Counted from the first letter of the stretch, positions 9,818-21,144 are shown. The stretch is 64,000 nt of DNA from an uncultured Lachnospiraceae bacterium (GCA_947246015.1 CAMXQE010000015.1:16659-80658), one strand, 5' to 3'. Made by a program: numbers and translations. Notes: generated by a model not told the origin, from the sequence alone.

Positions 9818-10540
9818 ATGAAGGTTATTTCAGAAGTATATTGGGACAAAGGGGGGCGGACTGTCAATCAGGATTCTGTTTCTCTCCAGCAGGTCAGCAT
9901 TCGTGGAAAGCGGGCCGTGTTTGCATTAGTCTGTGACGGTATCGGCGGTTTGCAGCAGGGGGAGGAGGCCAGCGGGTTTGTGGCGGAGCGGATGACGGAA
10001 TGGTTCTATACGGAAGCCATCCGAATGTTAAGAAAAAAGAAAGGCAGGAAAAAAATAGGACGGGCAGGTCTGCGGGCGCTGTATGGATGTAACGGGGAGA
10101 TGGGGACATATGCGGGGCGGTGTGGTATAAAGATGGGGACTGCGGTAACGATGGTGTTAATCAGCGGAGGACGGTATCTGTCGTGGCATAGCGGGGATAC
10201 CAGGCTTTATCGTGTGAATCCGGGGCGGGGGAGAAAGCGGATGAAACAGCTGACGGCAGACCATACGGCGGACTACCGTACATTAGTTCGCTGTGTCGGG
10301 AGCTTTCCGTGGAAAGAACCGGATGTATCGGGCGGCAGGCTGAAGAGGAACTGTGTTCTGCTCTTGTGTACCGACGGATTCCGCAACCGGGTGCCGGAGG
10401 AAAAAATCGGGGAGGCGCTGCAGCCCTCGTTTCTCATTTCGCAGGAGCAGATGGGGAAAAGGCTGCGGGAACTTTCCGCCTATGGGAAACGGAACGGGGA
10501 GACAGATAATCGTTCGGCTGTGGTAATTAAGTGTTTTTAA
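9818..10540 (+). CDS. PP2C-family protein serine/threonine phosphatase
   Basis: GGRTVNQDSVSLQ, VCDGIGGLQQGEEAS, WHSGDTRLYR, LLCTDGFRN. Confidence 0.85.
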   Translation: MKVISEVYWDKGGRTVNQDSVSLQQVSIRGKRAVFALVCDGIGGLQQGEEASGFVAERMTEWFYTEAIRMLRKKKGRKKIGRAGLRALYGCNGEMGTYAGRCGIKMGTAVTMVLISGGRYLSWHSGDTRLYRVNPGRGRKRMKQLTADHTADYRTLVRCVGSFPWKEPDVSGGRLKRNCVLLLCTDGFRNRVPEEKIGEALQPSFLISQEQMGKRLRELSAYGKRNGETDNRSAVVIKCF

Positions 10541-10564
10541 GGAAGGTATGGGGAATCACAGGGT

Positions 10565-11959
10565 ATGGAAGGAAAAATGAAAGAGAAATATATATTTTAC
10601 GGGGAAATAGGAAGCGGCGGCAGCGGGAAGGTATTTAAAGCGTATGACAGGCATTTGCAGCGTCTGGTAGCGGTTAAACAGTTTCCGGCGGAGGATGCGG
10701 TATCGGACAGGGAGCTGGAAATGCTGAAAGAACTGTGCCATCCGGCGTTTCCGGCTGTTACGGATTATATAGAGGAACAGGGGTATAAGTATCTGGTGAT
10801 GGAATACATAGAAGGGAAGAATCTGGCGGATTATATACAGGAAAAGGGAGCCGTGGAACAGAAGCGGGCGGTAAAGTGGGCTTTGGAACTGGCCGGGGCG
10901 CTCATTTACCTGCATGAGAGGAAGTGCCCGGTCATTTACCGGGATATGAAGCCTGCCAATGTCATCATCGACGGAAAGGAGCATGTGCGGATGGTAGATT
11001 TCGGTACGGCCTTTCTGCGGTATCAGGAAGGAGAGGAAACCTGTGCCGGCGGTACCTGGGGATATGCGGCTCCTGAGCAGTTTGAAAAGGGAGGCGTCAG
11101 GATGGTGGATGAGAGGAGCGATATATACGGATTGGGCGCGACTCTGTTCCATATGCTGACCGGATGCGACCCGTCCCGTCCGCCTTTTCTAATGCAGCCG
11201 GTCCGGTCTTACGACCGGAGACTGTCGGCGGAACTGGAACGGATTGTACGGAAGGCGACGGAGCAGGAGAGGGAAAAACGGTATGCCAATGTCCGCAGGC
11301 TGAAGCAGGAGCTGGAAAATTATGGAAGAGCCGACCGGATGAAGCACTGTGCAGGCAATGCGGCGAAAGCAGTATATGGTGCGGCATTGGCGGGGTTTGC
11401 TGTTTCTTTTTTCCGGTTGTGGGCATGGATAGAGAGACTGGACGGCGGATTGGGCGGAGGGACTATGGCAGGGAAACTATACGGGATGGAAAGGAGTGCA
11501 GCAGAGGGGAGGATGCTGTTTACCGCTGTCTGTATCCTGCTTCTGTGTATCGGAAAGAGTGCGGCGGACCGGTGGGGAAGCCGGGGATACCGGAGCGTGC
11601 GGCAGGAAAAGAGTGTGCTGCTTACCGTAAAGAAAGGAAAGGGGCTGGCGCTTGTATTCTTGCTGGGCGTACTGGCAGCAGGCAGGAGCGGGGCAGGGAG
11701 CGTGTGGGCAAAAGATACGGCAGGGTACATACAGGACGGGGCGGAGCATACGCTGTTTGTTATCGTGCGCAACGGACAGGGACAGAAGCTGCTCATACGT
11801 TATGATGCCGAATATCCCCTTTCCGATACGCTGAGACTGGAACTTCCGTTAAAGAATTTTGAGGAAGGGGAGCATTACGAACTGCGGCTAGAATGCATCA
11901 ACCGGGAGACCGGAGCGGCGCAGAGCAGAACTTTCTATCTGAAAGGGGTTGAACCCTGA
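10565..11959 (+). CDS. Membrane-anchored Ser/Thr protein kinase with a non-PASTA C-terminal region
   Basis: [42 protein letters not shown]; hydrophobic segments follow, then a short tail beyond the last one. Confidence 0.88.
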   Translation: MEGKMKEKYIFYGEIGSGGSGKVFKAYDRHLQRLVAVKQFPAEDAVSDRELEMLKELCHPAFPAVTDYIEEQGYKYLVMEYIEGKNLADYIQEKGAVEQKRAVKWALELAGALIYLHERKCPVIYRDMKPANVIIDGKEHVRMVDFGTAFLRYQEGEETCAGGTWGYAAPEQFEKGGVRMVDERSDIYGLGATLFHMLTGCDPSRPPFLMQPVRSYDRRLSAELERIVRKATEQEREKRYANVRRLKQELENYGRADRMKHCAGNAAKAVYGAALAGFAVSFFRLWAWIERLDGGLGGGTMAGKLYGMERSAAEGRMLFTAVCILLLCIGKSAADRWGSRGYRSVRQEKSVLLTVKKGKGLALVFLLGVLAAGRSGAGSVWAKDTAGYIQDGAEHTLFVIVRNGQGQKLLIRYDAEYPLSDTLRLELPLKNFEEGEHYELRLECINRETGAAQSRTFYLKGVEP

Positions 11960-12047
11960 TGCGGAAATGAGGTATCATAGACATAGATTGGGAATGCAGA
12001 ATCAGGAACCAGGAATGAGGAATCAAGAGAAAGCGGGGGCGGTTGCG

Positions 12048-13106
12048 ATGCACAGAGAACATACAAAGACAGTACGGATAGGAGATAAGGTAATAGGAGG
12101 GGGAAATCCTGTGCTGATACAGTCCATGACAAATACAAGGACGGAGGATGTGGCTGCGACGGTGGAACAGATACACCGGCTGGAGGCGGCGGGATGCGAG
12201 ATTATCCGGTGCACGGTTCCGAATATGGAGGCGGCGCTGGCGATAAAGGAGATTAAGAAACAGATTGCGATTCCGCTTGTGGCGGATATTCATTTTGATT
12301 ATAAGATGGCGGTTGCGGCGATGGAAAACGGGGCGGATAAAATCCGTATCAATCCGGGAAACATCGGCGGACGCGGGAAAGTAGCCGAGGTAGTGCGGGT
12401 GGCCAAAGAAAGAGATATCCCGATACGCGTAGGGGTCAACAGCGGCTCACTGGAAAAGGAACTGGTGGAAAAATACGGCGGTGTTACGGCCGAAGGCATC
12501 GTGGAGAGCGCTTTGGACAAAGTGCGTATGATAGAGGATTTGGGATACGACCGCATGGTTATCAGCATTAAGTCCTCGGATGTCATGATGTGCATTAAGG
12601 CCCATGAAATTCTGGCAAAGCAGACGGATTATCCGTTACATGTGGGAATTACGGAATCAGGGACGCTGATGAGCGGGAATATTAAGTCCGGTATCGGTCT
12701 GGGGGTCATTTTGTATCAGGGAATCGGAGATACCATACGGGTATCCCTGACCGGGGACCCGGTGGAGGAAATCAAGTCGGCAAAGCTGATTCTGCGTACG
12801 CTGGGGCTTCGCAGGGGCGGAATCGAGGTAGTGTCCTGTCCTACCTGCGGAAGGACAAAAATCGATTTGATTGGACTGGCAAATCAGGTAGAGCAGATGG
12901 TGGCGGATATTCCGCTGGATATCAAAGTAGCAGTGATGGGCTGTGCGGTCAACGGCCCCGGCGAGGCGAAAGAGGCGGATATCGGAATTGCCGGAGGCAT
13001 CGGGGAGGGCCTGCTGATAAAGAAAGGGGAAATCGTCCGCAAGGTACCGGAGGAGGAACTGCTGTCTGTACTGCGGGAGGAACTGCTTCATTGGAATCAG
13101 GAGTAA
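12048..13106 (+). CDS. ispG: 4-hydroxy-3-methylbut-2-en-1-yl diphosphate synthase
   Basis: [46 protein letters not shown]. Start set at 12048. Confidence 0.94.
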   Translation: MHREHTKTVRIGDKVIGGGNPVLIQSMTNTRTEDVAATVEQIHRLEAAGCEIIRCTVPNMEAALAIKEIKKQIAIPLVADIHFDYKMAVAAMENGADKIRINPGNIGGRGKVAEVVRVAKERDIPIRVGVNSGSLEKELVEKYGGVTAEGIVESALDKVRMIEDLGYDRMVISIKSSDVMMCIKAHEILAKQTDYPLHVGITESGTLMSGNIKSGIGLGVILYQGIGDTIRVSLTGDPVEEIKSAKLILRTLGLRRGGIEVVSCPTCGRTKIDLIGLANQVEQMVADIPLDIKVAVMGCAVNGPGEAKEADIGIAGGIGEGLLIKKGEIVRKVPEEELLSVLREELLHWNQE

Positions 13107-13122
13107 AGTCGGAGAAAGCGGG

Positions 13123-16100
13123 TTGGTCGTGAAAAAGTTTTTTGATGTATTTCCTTCGCTCACGCTGGAGGATAAAATAAAGGATTATTTTGAACAGGTG
13201 GAAGTGGAACGGATTTCTGCTACGAAGCGGAAGGATTTTCTGCGCATTTATATTGTGAGCGGAAGGCTGATAGAAAAAGAGTACATACTGAAAGCGGAGG
13301 AGTCTATAAAAAGGCAGTTGTTTCCCGGCTTTCCGATGGTTATTAAAATATATGAGAAATATCATCTCTCTGCCCAGTACAATCCGGAGAAATTCATGGA
13401 TGTGTACCGGAACAGCATCCTTTTGGAATTAAAGGAATACAGCCCTGTGGAATACAGTGTGTTTAAAAATGCGGATATCTCTTATCCGGAAGAGAACCGG
13501 CTGCTGCTTACCATGGAAGATTCGGTTCCTGCCAGAAGCCGGGAGGAAGAACTGGTGAGGATTCTGGACAAAATCTATAATGAGCGGTTCGGCTTCCGGG
13601 TGGATATCGGGGTGGAATATAAGGAAAGCCGGGCCGGAAAGCGCAGGGACGAGGATGAATTAAAGATTGCAAGGCAGGTAGCGGAAATCAGCGCCGAAAG
13701 TATGGCTTCCGGTGCGGGCAGCCATGAGGATAGTGAAACTGCGCCAAAGCCGGTTCCGGCAGCGGCAGGAAAAGAGAGCCAGTCCAAACCGGCGCGGGAA
13801 GGCGTGACAAAACAGAACGAATCCGGAAGCAGAAGCGGTTTCCGTGCGGGTAAAGGTTCGGACCGGGCGGATTTCAAACGCGCGGTAAAACGTTCGGACA
13901 ATCCGGATGTGATATATGGGCGTGATTTCGATGAGCCGGCAATGAATATCGAAGATATCATCGGGGAAATGGGAGAAGTGGTGATACGGGGAAAGATTAT
14001 CCATTCCGACAAAAGGGCTATTAAGAACGAGAAAACCATCCTTTTCTTCGATATTACGGATTTTACCGATACCCTTACGTTTAAGATTTTCGCCGGGAAC
14101 GACCAGGTGGAGGAAATCGAGCAGGGACTTTTTAAAGGGGCTTTTGTAAAAATAAAGGGAATGGCGGTAATTGACAGGTTCGACAACGAGCTGACCATCG
14201 GTTCCATTGCGGGGGTGAAGAAGATACCGGATTTCACGTCCGCCCGTTCCGATAACAGTGTGCGTAAGAGAGTGGAACTCCACTGCCATACGAAGATGAG
14301 CGATATGGATGGGGTGTCGGAGGCGAAGGATATTGTAAAGCGTGCCTATAAATGGGGCCATCCGGCCATTGCCATCACCGACCATGGCGTCGTGCAGTCT
14401 TTTCCGGATGCCAATCATGTCTGGGAAGATTTGTGGAGGGCAGAAAAGGGGAAGAGAAAGGAAGCCGGAGAAGCGGAACCGGATAAACAGGACTTTTTTA
14501 AAGTCATATACGGAATGGAAGCCTATCTGGTGGATGATTTGAAGGAAATCGTTACCGGAGACAAGGGACAGGATTTTCACAGTACGTTTGTGGTATTTGA
14601 TATTGAAACAACCGGATTTTCACCGGTAAACAACCGCATTATCGAAATCGGCGCGGTAAAAGTGGAGAACGGGGAGATTACGGGTCATTATTCTGCTTTT
14701 GTGAATCCCGAAGTGCCGATTCCTTTTGAAATAGAAAAACTGACAGGTATCAACGATGAGATGGTGGTCGGGGCGCCGGTGATAGATACTGTGCTGCCGG
14801 AATTTCTGGACTTCTGCCAGGATGCGGTGCTGGTAGCCCACAATGCCAATTTTGATATGGGTTTTATCATGGAAAATGCGGCGAGACTGGGCATTGGAAA
14901 GGAATTTACCTATGTGGATACAGTGGGTATTGCCAGAGTGCTGCTTCCCAATCAGGCGAAACATACGCTGGATGCGGTGGCAAAGACCCTGGGAATTTCG
15001 CTGGAAAACCATCACCGTGCGGTGGACGACGCGGAGGCGACGGCAGAGATTTTTGTGAAATTCATTCCCATGTTAAAGGAACGGGATGCGGATACGCTAT
15101 GCAAAGTGAATGCCCTGGGGGATTCCAATCCGGACATTGTAAAGAAGCTGCCCTCTTATCATGCGATTATTCTGGCAAAGAACGATACGGGAAGGGTGAA
15201 CCTTTACCGTCTGGTATCCGAGTCCCATCTGACCTATTTCAGTAAGCGGCCGAGGGTGCCGAAGAGCCTGCTGATGAAGTGCAGGGAAGGGCTGATACTC
15301 GGAAGCGCCTGTGAAGCAGGGGAACTATACCGCGCATTGCTGGATGAAAAGCCCGATACGGAAATCGCAAGGCTGGTGAATTTTTATGATTATCTGGAAA
15401 TCCAGCCCACGGGAAACAATCAGTTTATGATTGCATCCGAGAAAATAAGGAATGTCAATTCCGTAGAAGATATTGAAAATATAAACCGGAAAATCGTGGA
15501 GCTGGGAGAACAGTTCAACAAGCCGGTGGTGGCGACCTGCGATGTCCATTTTCTGGACCCGGAGGACGAGGTGTACCGGAGAATCATTATGGCGGGTAAG
15601 GGGTTTGCCGATTCGGACGAACAGGCGCCTCTTTATCTGCGCACGACGGAAGAAATGCTGGAGGAGTTTGCTTATCTGGGAAGTGACAAGGCGGAAGAAG
15701 TGGTCATTACCAATACCAACCGGATTGCGGATATGGTGGAAACCATGGCGCCGGTCCGTCCGGACAAGTGCGCGCCGGTCATTCCGGACAGTGACAAGAC
15801 GCTGACGGATATTTGTTATAACAAAGCCCATGAGATTTACGGGGAAGAACTGCCGGAAATCGTGGAGGCGCGTTTGAAACGGGAGCTGAATTCCATTATT
15901 ACGAACGGGTTTGCCGTTATGTATATCATTGCGCAGAAACTGGTATGGAAGTCGGTGGAAGACGGATACCTGGTTGGTTCCCGCGGGTCGGTTGGTTCTT
16001 CTTTTGTGGCAACCATGGCGGGAATTACGGAGGTGAATCCGTTAAGTCCCCATTATTACTGCAGCGAATGTCATTACAGTGATTTTGAATCCGAAGATGT

Positions 16101-17667
16101 GAAGGCGTATGCGGGAAGAGCGGGCTGTGATATGCCGGATAAGGTCTGTCCGGTCTGCGGCGCCCTGCTAAAAAAGGATGGGTTTGACATTCCGTTTGAA
16201 ACGTTTTTGGGATTTAAAGGCGATAAGGAACCGGATATAGATTTGAATTTTTCGGGCGAATACCAGAGTAAGGCGCATAAGTATACGGAAGTGATTTTCG
16301 GGGCGGGACAGACGTACCGGGCCGGAACCATCGGTACGCTGGCAGATAAGACGGCATTCGGCTATGTGAAAAATTATTATGAGGAAAGGGGAAAACACAA
16401 ACGGACTTGTGAAATCAACCGGATTGTAACCGGATGTACCGGAATCCGGCGCAGTACCGGACAGCATCCGGGAGGCATCATCGTTCTTCCGCTGGGGGAG
16501 GAAATCAATTCCTTTACGCCGGTGCAGCATCCGGCGAACGATATGACGACGGATATTGTAACGACGCATTTTGATTACCATTCCATTGACCACAACCTGT
16601 TAAAACTGGATATACTGGGACACGATGATCCGACGATGATTCGTATGCTGCAGGATTTGACGGGCATCGACCCTGTTACGATTCCGCTGGATGATAAGCA
16701 GGTTATGTCCCTGTTTAAAAATACCGAAGCGCTTGGTATCACGCCCGACCAGATTGGAGGCTGTAAGCTGGGAGCATTGGGGATTCCGGAGTTTGGCACC
16801 GAGTTTGCCATGCAGATGTTAATTGATACGAAACCGCAGGCTTTTTCCGATTTGGTGCGTATCGCGGGGCTTGCCCACGGGACGGATGTGTGGCTGGGGA
16901 ATGCGCAGACGCTGATTCAGGAAGGAAAAGCCACGATTTCCACTGCCATTTGTACAAGGGATGATATTATGGTATACTTAATTGGTATGGGTGTGGAGAG
17001 TTCCCTTGCCTTTACCATTATGGAAAGCGTCCGCAAAGGAAAAGGGCTAAAGCCGGAGATGGAAGAGGCGATGGTGGCGGCAAACGTGCCGGACTGGTAT
17101 ATCTGGTCCTGCAAGAAGATTAAGTACATGTTCCCGAAAGCACATGCGGCGGCCTATGTGATGATGGCATGGCGGATTGCCTATTGCAAGATTAATTATC
17201 CCCTTGCTTTTTATGCGGCATTTTTCAGTATCCGTGCCTCGGCGTTTTCCTATGAGCTGATGTGCCAGGGGAGGGAGCATTTGGAAAAGGTCATGGCGGA
17301 TTATAAACAGAGGATGGATACCCTCTCCAAAAAGGAGCAGGATTCCTACCGTGATATGAAACTGGTGCAGGAAATGTATGCCAGAGGGTTTGAGTTTCTG
17401 CCGATTGATATTTTTTCCGCCCAGTCGAGACTGTTCCAGATTGTGGACGGCAAGCTGATGCCGTCTTTAAGCAGTATCGACGGATTGGGGGAAAAAGCCG
17501 CGGATTCCATTGTGGAAGCCGCAAAGGACGGGCCATTTTTATCGAAGGATGATTTCCGTCAGAGGGCGAAGGTTTCCAAGACAATTGTGGACCTGATGGG
17601 CAGTCTGAACCTGCTTGGAAATTTACCTGAGTCAAATCAAATAAGTTTATTTGATTTTGTGTCGTAA
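13123..17667 (+). CDS. polC: DNA polymerase III PolC-type alpha subunit
   Basis: 1514 aa; PHP domain (ELHCHTKMSDMDG), exonuclease (FVVFDIETTGFSP), VGSRGSVGSSFVATMAGITEVNPL. Confidence 0.96.
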   Translation: MVVKKFFDVFPSLTLEDKIKDYFEQVEVERISATKRKDFLRIYIVSGRLIEKEYILKAEESIKRQLFPGFPMVIKIYEKYHLSAQYNPEKFMDVYRNSILLELKEYSPVEYSVFKNADISYPEENRLLLTMEDSVPARSREEELVRILDKIYNERFGFRVDIGVEYKESRAGKRRDEDELKIARQVAEISAESMASGAGSHEDSETAPKPVPAAAGKESQSKPAREGVTKQNESGSRSGFRAGKGSDRADFKRAVKRSDNPDVIYGRDFDEPAMNIEDIIGEMGEVVIRGKIIHSDKRAIKNEKTILFFDITDFTDTLTFKIFAGNDQVEEIEQGLFKGAFVKIKGMAVIDRFDNELTIGSIAGVKKIPDFTSARSDNSVRKRVELHCHTKMSDMDGVSEAKDIVKRAYKWGHPAIAITDHGVVQSFPDANHVWEDLWRAEKGKRKEAGEAEPDKQDFFKVIYGMEAYLVDDLKEIVTGDKGQDFHSTFVVFDIETTGFSPVNNRIIEIGAVKVENGEITGHYSAFVNPEVPIPFEIEKLTGINDEMVVGAPVIDTVLPEFLDFCQDAVLVAHNANFDMGFIMENAARLGIGKEFTYVDTVGIARVLLPNQAKHTLDAVAKTLGISLENHHRAVDDAEATAEIFVKFIPMLKERDADTLCKVNALGDSNPDIVKKLPSYHAIILAKNDTGRVNLYRLVSESHLTYFSKRPRVPKSLLMKCREGLILGSACEAGELYRALLDEKPDTEIARLVNFYDYLEIQPTGNNQFMIASEKIRNVNSVEDIENINRKIVELGEQFNKPVVATCDVHFLDPEDEVYRRIIMAGKGFADSDEQAPLYLRTTEEMLEEFAYLGSDKAEEVVITNTNRIADMVETMAPVRPDKCAPVIPDSDKTLTDICYNKAHEIYGEELPEIVEARLKRELNSIITNGFAVMYIIAQKLVWKSVEDGYLVGSRGSVGSSFVATMAGITEVNPLSPHYYCSECHYSDFESEDVKAYAGRAGCDMPDKVCPVCGALLKKDGFDIPFETFLGFKGDKEPDIDLNFSGEYQSKAHKYTEVIFGAGQTYRAGTIGTLADKTAFGYVKNYYEERGKHKRTCEINRIVTGCTGIRRSTGQHPGGIIVLPLGEEINSFTPVQHPANDMTTDIVTTHFDYHSIDHNLLKLDILGHDDPTMIRMLQDLTGIDPVTIPLDDKQVMSLFKNTEALGITPDQIGGCKLGALGIPEFGTEFAMQMLIDTKPQAFSDLVRIAGLAHGTDVWLGNAQTLIQEGKATISTAICTRDDIMVYLIGMGVESSLAFTIMESVRKGKGLKPEMEEAMVAANVPDWYIWSCKKIKYMFPKAHAAAYVMMAWRIAYCKINYPLAFYAAFFSIRASAFSYELMCQGREHLEKVMADYKQRMDTLSKKEQDSYRDMKLVQEMYARGFEFLPIDIFSAQSRLFQIVDGKLMPSLSSIDGLGEKAADSIVEAAKDGPFLSKDDFRQRAKVSKTIVDLMGSLNLLGNLPESNQISLFDFVS

Positions 17668-17713
17668 ATATAGTATAATATAATGAATTCTATTTAAAGG
17701 GTGGAGGGTACAT

Positions 17714-18604
17714 ATGTTTAATCAGATTTTCGGTAAATTTCTTTTGGAACAAAAGTTGATTTCTTCCGAACAATTGGAAGCAATACAGAATAACCAGAAA
17801 AAAACACGGGTTAAACTGGGATTGATTGCCGTCAGCGAAAAACTGCTTTCGCAGGAGCAGGCAAATAAAATTAACAGAAAACAGGCGCTGGAGGATAAGC
17901 GGTTTGGCGATATTGCGGTAGAGATGGGATTTTTAACGGAGAGCCAGGTGGGACGTCTTCTAAAATTGCAGGGGAATCCTTATCTGTCCTTTGTTCAGTC
18001 GGCTACGGAACTCGGAATCATGACGATGGAAGAGATAGAGGCCGGGATGGATTTATACCAGCAGGAGAACGGGTTTACAAATACGGATATGGAGGATTTC
18101 AGGAGCGGCGATGTGGACCGTATGATTCCGCTGTATGTCAGAAGCCCCCAGCCGCTTGCCGCAGGATTAGTGGGCGTGGCTGTCCGTACGATTATCCGCC
18201 TGATTGACAGCGATATATCGATTGAAGCCTCCTATGAGGCCGACAGCTATGAATTTGAGAATCTTGCGATGCAGGAAGTGGAAGGAGAACATTCCATTTT
18301 GCTCGGACTGGCCGGGGAGGGGAACAATCTGCTCGCTATAGCGGAGACGTTCGGCAGGGAAGAATTCGGGAAGATGGATTTGTTCGCTTTTGATTCGGTC
18401 TGTGAGTTCATTAACTGTGTTAACGGATTGTATGCATCGGAACTGAGTCTGCGGAATGTCCAGGTGGATATGGTGCCTCCTACATTTTATCAGGGTGGAC
18501 GTGTAACGGCAGAGGAGAAGTTGCTGATTGTGCCGATTTATGTACAGAACCGCAAGATACGGATTGTGATTGCAACGGATACCGGTGTTAAGATTGAAGT
18601 ATAA
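17714..18604 (+). CDS. MshEN/GspE-N-like repeats fused to a CheX-like chemotaxis phosphatase domain
   Basis: Two N-terminal repeats (FGKFLLEQKLISSEQLEAIQNNQ; FGDIAVEMGFLTESQVGRLLKLQ) and a C-terminal DSVCEFIN (D-x3-E-x2-N) followed ~20 residues later by PP, as in CheC/CheX. Confidence 0.65.
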   Translation: MFNQIFGKFLLEQKLISSEQLEAIQNNQKKTRVKLGLIAVSEKLLSQEQANKINRKQALEDKRFGDIAVEMGFLTESQVGRLLKLQGNPYLSFVQSATELGIMTMEEIEAGMDLYQQENGFTNTDMEDFRSGDVDRMIPLYVRSPQPLAAGLVGVAVRTIIRLIDSDISIEASYEADSYEFENLAMQEVEGEHSILLGLAGEGNNLLAIAETFGREEFGKMDLFAFDSVCEFINCVNGLYASELSLRNVQVDMVPPTFYQGGRVTAEEKLLIVPIYVQNRKIRIVIATDTGVKIEV

Positions 18605-18626
18605 TATAGGGTAGGAGGATAGAATT

Positions 18627-18995
18627 ATGGCAAGAGTTTTGATTGTGGATGATTCCAGAACATCCCGCAAGATGCTGAAAGAAGTTTTGACGGAAGCCGG
18701 ATATGAAATAGCAGGGGAAGCGACGAACGGAGAAGAGGGTGTAATTATGTACAAACAGCTCAAACCCGATGCCGTTACGATGGATATTACCATGCCGGTC
18801 ATGAACGGATTGGAAGCTTTAATCTGCATTAAGAAAGAGGACGATAATGCAAAAGTCATTATGGTAACAGCAGCGGGCCAGAAGGAAAAGATGGTGACGG
18901 CTATCAAAGAGGGAGCGGATGATTTTATTGCAAAGCCTTTTGAGCCGGAGCAGGTGGTGGATGCACTGAACTACGTTCTGCGCAGGAAAGAGTAG
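18627..18995 (+). CDS. Single-domain CheY-like response regulator
   Basis: VLIVDDSRTSRKMLKEVL, AVTMDITMPVMNG, VTAAGQKEKM, AKPFEPEQV. Confidence 0.93.
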   Translation: MARVLIVDDSRTSRKMLKEVLTEAGYEIAGEATNGEEGVIMYKQLKPDAVTMDITMPVMNGLEALICIKKEDDNAKVIMVTAAGQKEKMVTAIKEGADDFIAKPFEPEQVVDALNYVLRRKE

Positions 18996-19144
18996 GGCTG
19001 TAAAGCGGTTAAAACCAATAAAAAAAATAAAAATTGCAGAAAATTGAAGAAAATGAAAAAAAGGGCTTGCATTATTCTGCATTTTGTAATAAAATAAGCA
19101 AGTCGGCAAATGAATGGGTAGTGAACTTATTCATTTGCGAATGT

Positions 19145-19216
19145 GGCTCGTTGGTCAAGCGGTTAAGACGCCGCCCTCTCACGGCGGAAACAGGGGTTCG
19201 ATTCCCCTACGAGCTG
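19145..19216 (+). tRNA. tRNA-Glu(CTC)
   Basis: ggctcgttggtcaagcggttaagacgccgccctctcacggcggaaacaggggttcgattcccctacgagct; anticodon loop CTCTCAC, T-arm GGTTCGATTCC. Confidence 0.95.
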
Positions 19217-19401
19217 TTGACTGTTATATGAATATCATATGAAACAGCCCAACCCGGAAAATGCTGGAAACCTTGACTTTACATGGTTTGCAGTATTTTT
19301 TTATGCACAGGGCATCCAAAGGAAGTCCGTTATAAAAAAGTGTAAAGCCCGTGCGGATTCAACGGACTTTACACTTTTGACCGATTGTTATGGGTTTTTG
19401 C

Positions 19402-19593
19402 TTATTCCTTTATTTTATCAATATCGGTAAGGTTTACGCCCAGAACAGTCAATATTGCTTTTATTGACAAATATTCATCCTTTAATTTCGCATATGTCCT
19501 GGTAGCGCCTTCTTCTTTTGCCACTGCCATATAGTCCTGTATCTTTTTAAAATCATCTATGGCAGTTTTGACAATTTCCGCACCATTTGGCAT
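19402..19593 (-). CDS. Small hypothetical protein (63 aa)
   Basis: Helical, charged 63-aa ORF with a purine-rich region upstream of its ATG; no family recognised. Confidence 0.45.
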   Translation of the reverse strand: MPNGAEIVKTAIDDFKKIQDYMAVAKEEGATRTYAKLKDEYLSIKAILTVLGVNLTDIDKIKE

Positions 19594-19853
19594 ATTATCA
19601 CCTGCTTTCTATGAGTTATCGTTTGATATAGTGTTTTGGTGTTTATATTATAACAAATGGTTGAAGGAGTGTAAAGCTCCCGCTCATTCAATGCGGCCGG
19701 ACTGTTACGGAAAAGGGTCGAAAGTAAAAAAATAAAAAGAAAAAGCTGGTATTTTCCATCCCGATGTGCTATAATCGCATAATGACTGTGATTGTATACT
19801 TTTTTGGTAAAAATCAGCGGATAGATGGTTAGATTAAGGAGGAAACTGTTAAA

Positions 19854-21140
19854 ATGAGTTTACAGGTGGAAAAATTAGAAAAGAACATGGCGAAGCTGAC
19901 GATTGAGGTAGCCCCGGAGGAACTGGAAAAGGCTATCGAAAGGGCTTACCAGAAAAATAAGAAGGGCATCAGCATTCCGGGATTCCGGAAGGGAAAAGTG
20001 CCGCGTCAGATGATAGAAAAAATGTATGGAAAAGAAGTTTTTTATGAAGATGCGGTAAACGATTTGCTTCCCGACGCTTATTCAAAGGCATTGGATGAAT
20101 GTGAGGAAGATATCGTTTCTTCTCCGAAAATCGAGGTCGTTCAGGTAGAGGCAGGACAGCCCTTTATCTTTACGGCGGAAGTGGCGCTGAAGCCGGAAAT
20201 CGGATTAGGAAAATACAAAGGCGTGAAAGTGGATAAGATAGATACGGAAGTGTCCGATGAGGAAGTGGATGCGGAAATCGAAAAAGAGCGTGAAAGAAAT
20301 GCCAGAAATATTGTCGTAGAAGACCGGGCTGTTAAAGACGGAGATATGACAGTGCTTGACTTTGAAGGCTTTGTGGACGGTGTGGCATTTGAGGGTGGCA
20401 AGGGTGAGGATTATTCCCTGACCATTGGTTCCGGCGCTTTTATTCCGGGCTTTGAAGAACAGTTAATCGGCGCAGAAATCGGCAAGGAAACAGAAGTCAA
20501 CGTGACGTTCCCGGAGAATTACCAGGCAGAGGAATTAAAAGGAAAAGCTGCCGTGTTCAAATGCACGATAAAGGAAATCAAAGAAAAAGAACTTCCGGAA
20601 CTGGATGACGAATTTGCAAGCGAAGTTTCTGAATTTGAAACTCTGGCGGAGTACAGAGAAGATTTGAAAAAGAACATCAAAGAAAGAAAAGAGAGCGAAG
20701 CGAAGAGCGAAAAAGAGGATGCGGTTATTGACGCTATCATAAACGACTCGGATATAGAACTTCCCGAGGCAATGATTGAGACACAGCAGAGACAGATGGT
20801 AGACGAGTTCGCGCAGAGAATTCAGATGCAGGGTCTTTCTTTGGAACAGTATTACCAGTTTACGGGCAGCAGTTATGAGATGCTGATAGAGCAGGTAAGA
20901 CCGCAGGCGGAAAAGAGAATCAAATCCAGACTGGTGCTGGAGTCCGTAGTGGCAAAAGAGAACATAGAAGCATCTGAAGAGGATTACACAAAAGAGATAG
21001 AGAAGATGGCTGAAATGTATCAGATGGAGGCAGACAAAGTAAGAGAAATGGTCAGCGAGAGCGGAAAGAAGAACATCATGGAAGATATCGCCGTTCAGAA
21101 AGCTATCGAGTTCGTAGTAGCAAATGCAGTAGAGCAATAA
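19854..21140 (+). CDS. tig: Trigger factor
   Basis: KAYQKNKKGISIPGFRKGKVPRQMIEKMYG-type N-terminus, PPIase-like middle (FVDGVAFEGGKGEDYSLTIGSGAFIPGFEEQL). Confidence 0.95.
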   Translation: MSLQVEKLEKNMAKLTIEVAPEELEKAIERAYQKNKKGISIPGFRKGKVPRQMIEKMYGKEVFYEDAVNDLLPDAYSKALDECEEDIVSSPKIEVVQVEAGQPFIFTAEVALKPEIGLGKYKGVKVDKIDTEVSDEEVDAEIEKERERNARNIVVEDRAVKDGDMTVLDFEGFVDGVAFEGGKGEDYSLTIGSGAFIPGFEEQLIGAEIGKETEVNVTFPENYQAEELKGKAAVFKCTIKEIKEKELPELDDEFASEVSEFETLAEYREDLKKNIKERKESEAKSEKEDAVIDAIINDSDIELPEAMIETQQRQMVDEFAQRIQMQGLSLEQYYQFTGSSYEMLIEQVRPQAEKRIKSRLVLESVVAKENIEASEEDYTKEIEKMAEMYQMEADKVREMVSESGKKNIMEDIAVQKAIEFVVANAVEQ

Positions 21141-21144
21141 AACA

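Noticed and set aside
17714-18604. Type II secretion/pilus ATPase based on GspE-N-like repeats
   Set aside because: No Walker A/B motifs; the C-terminus matches CheX-like features instead.
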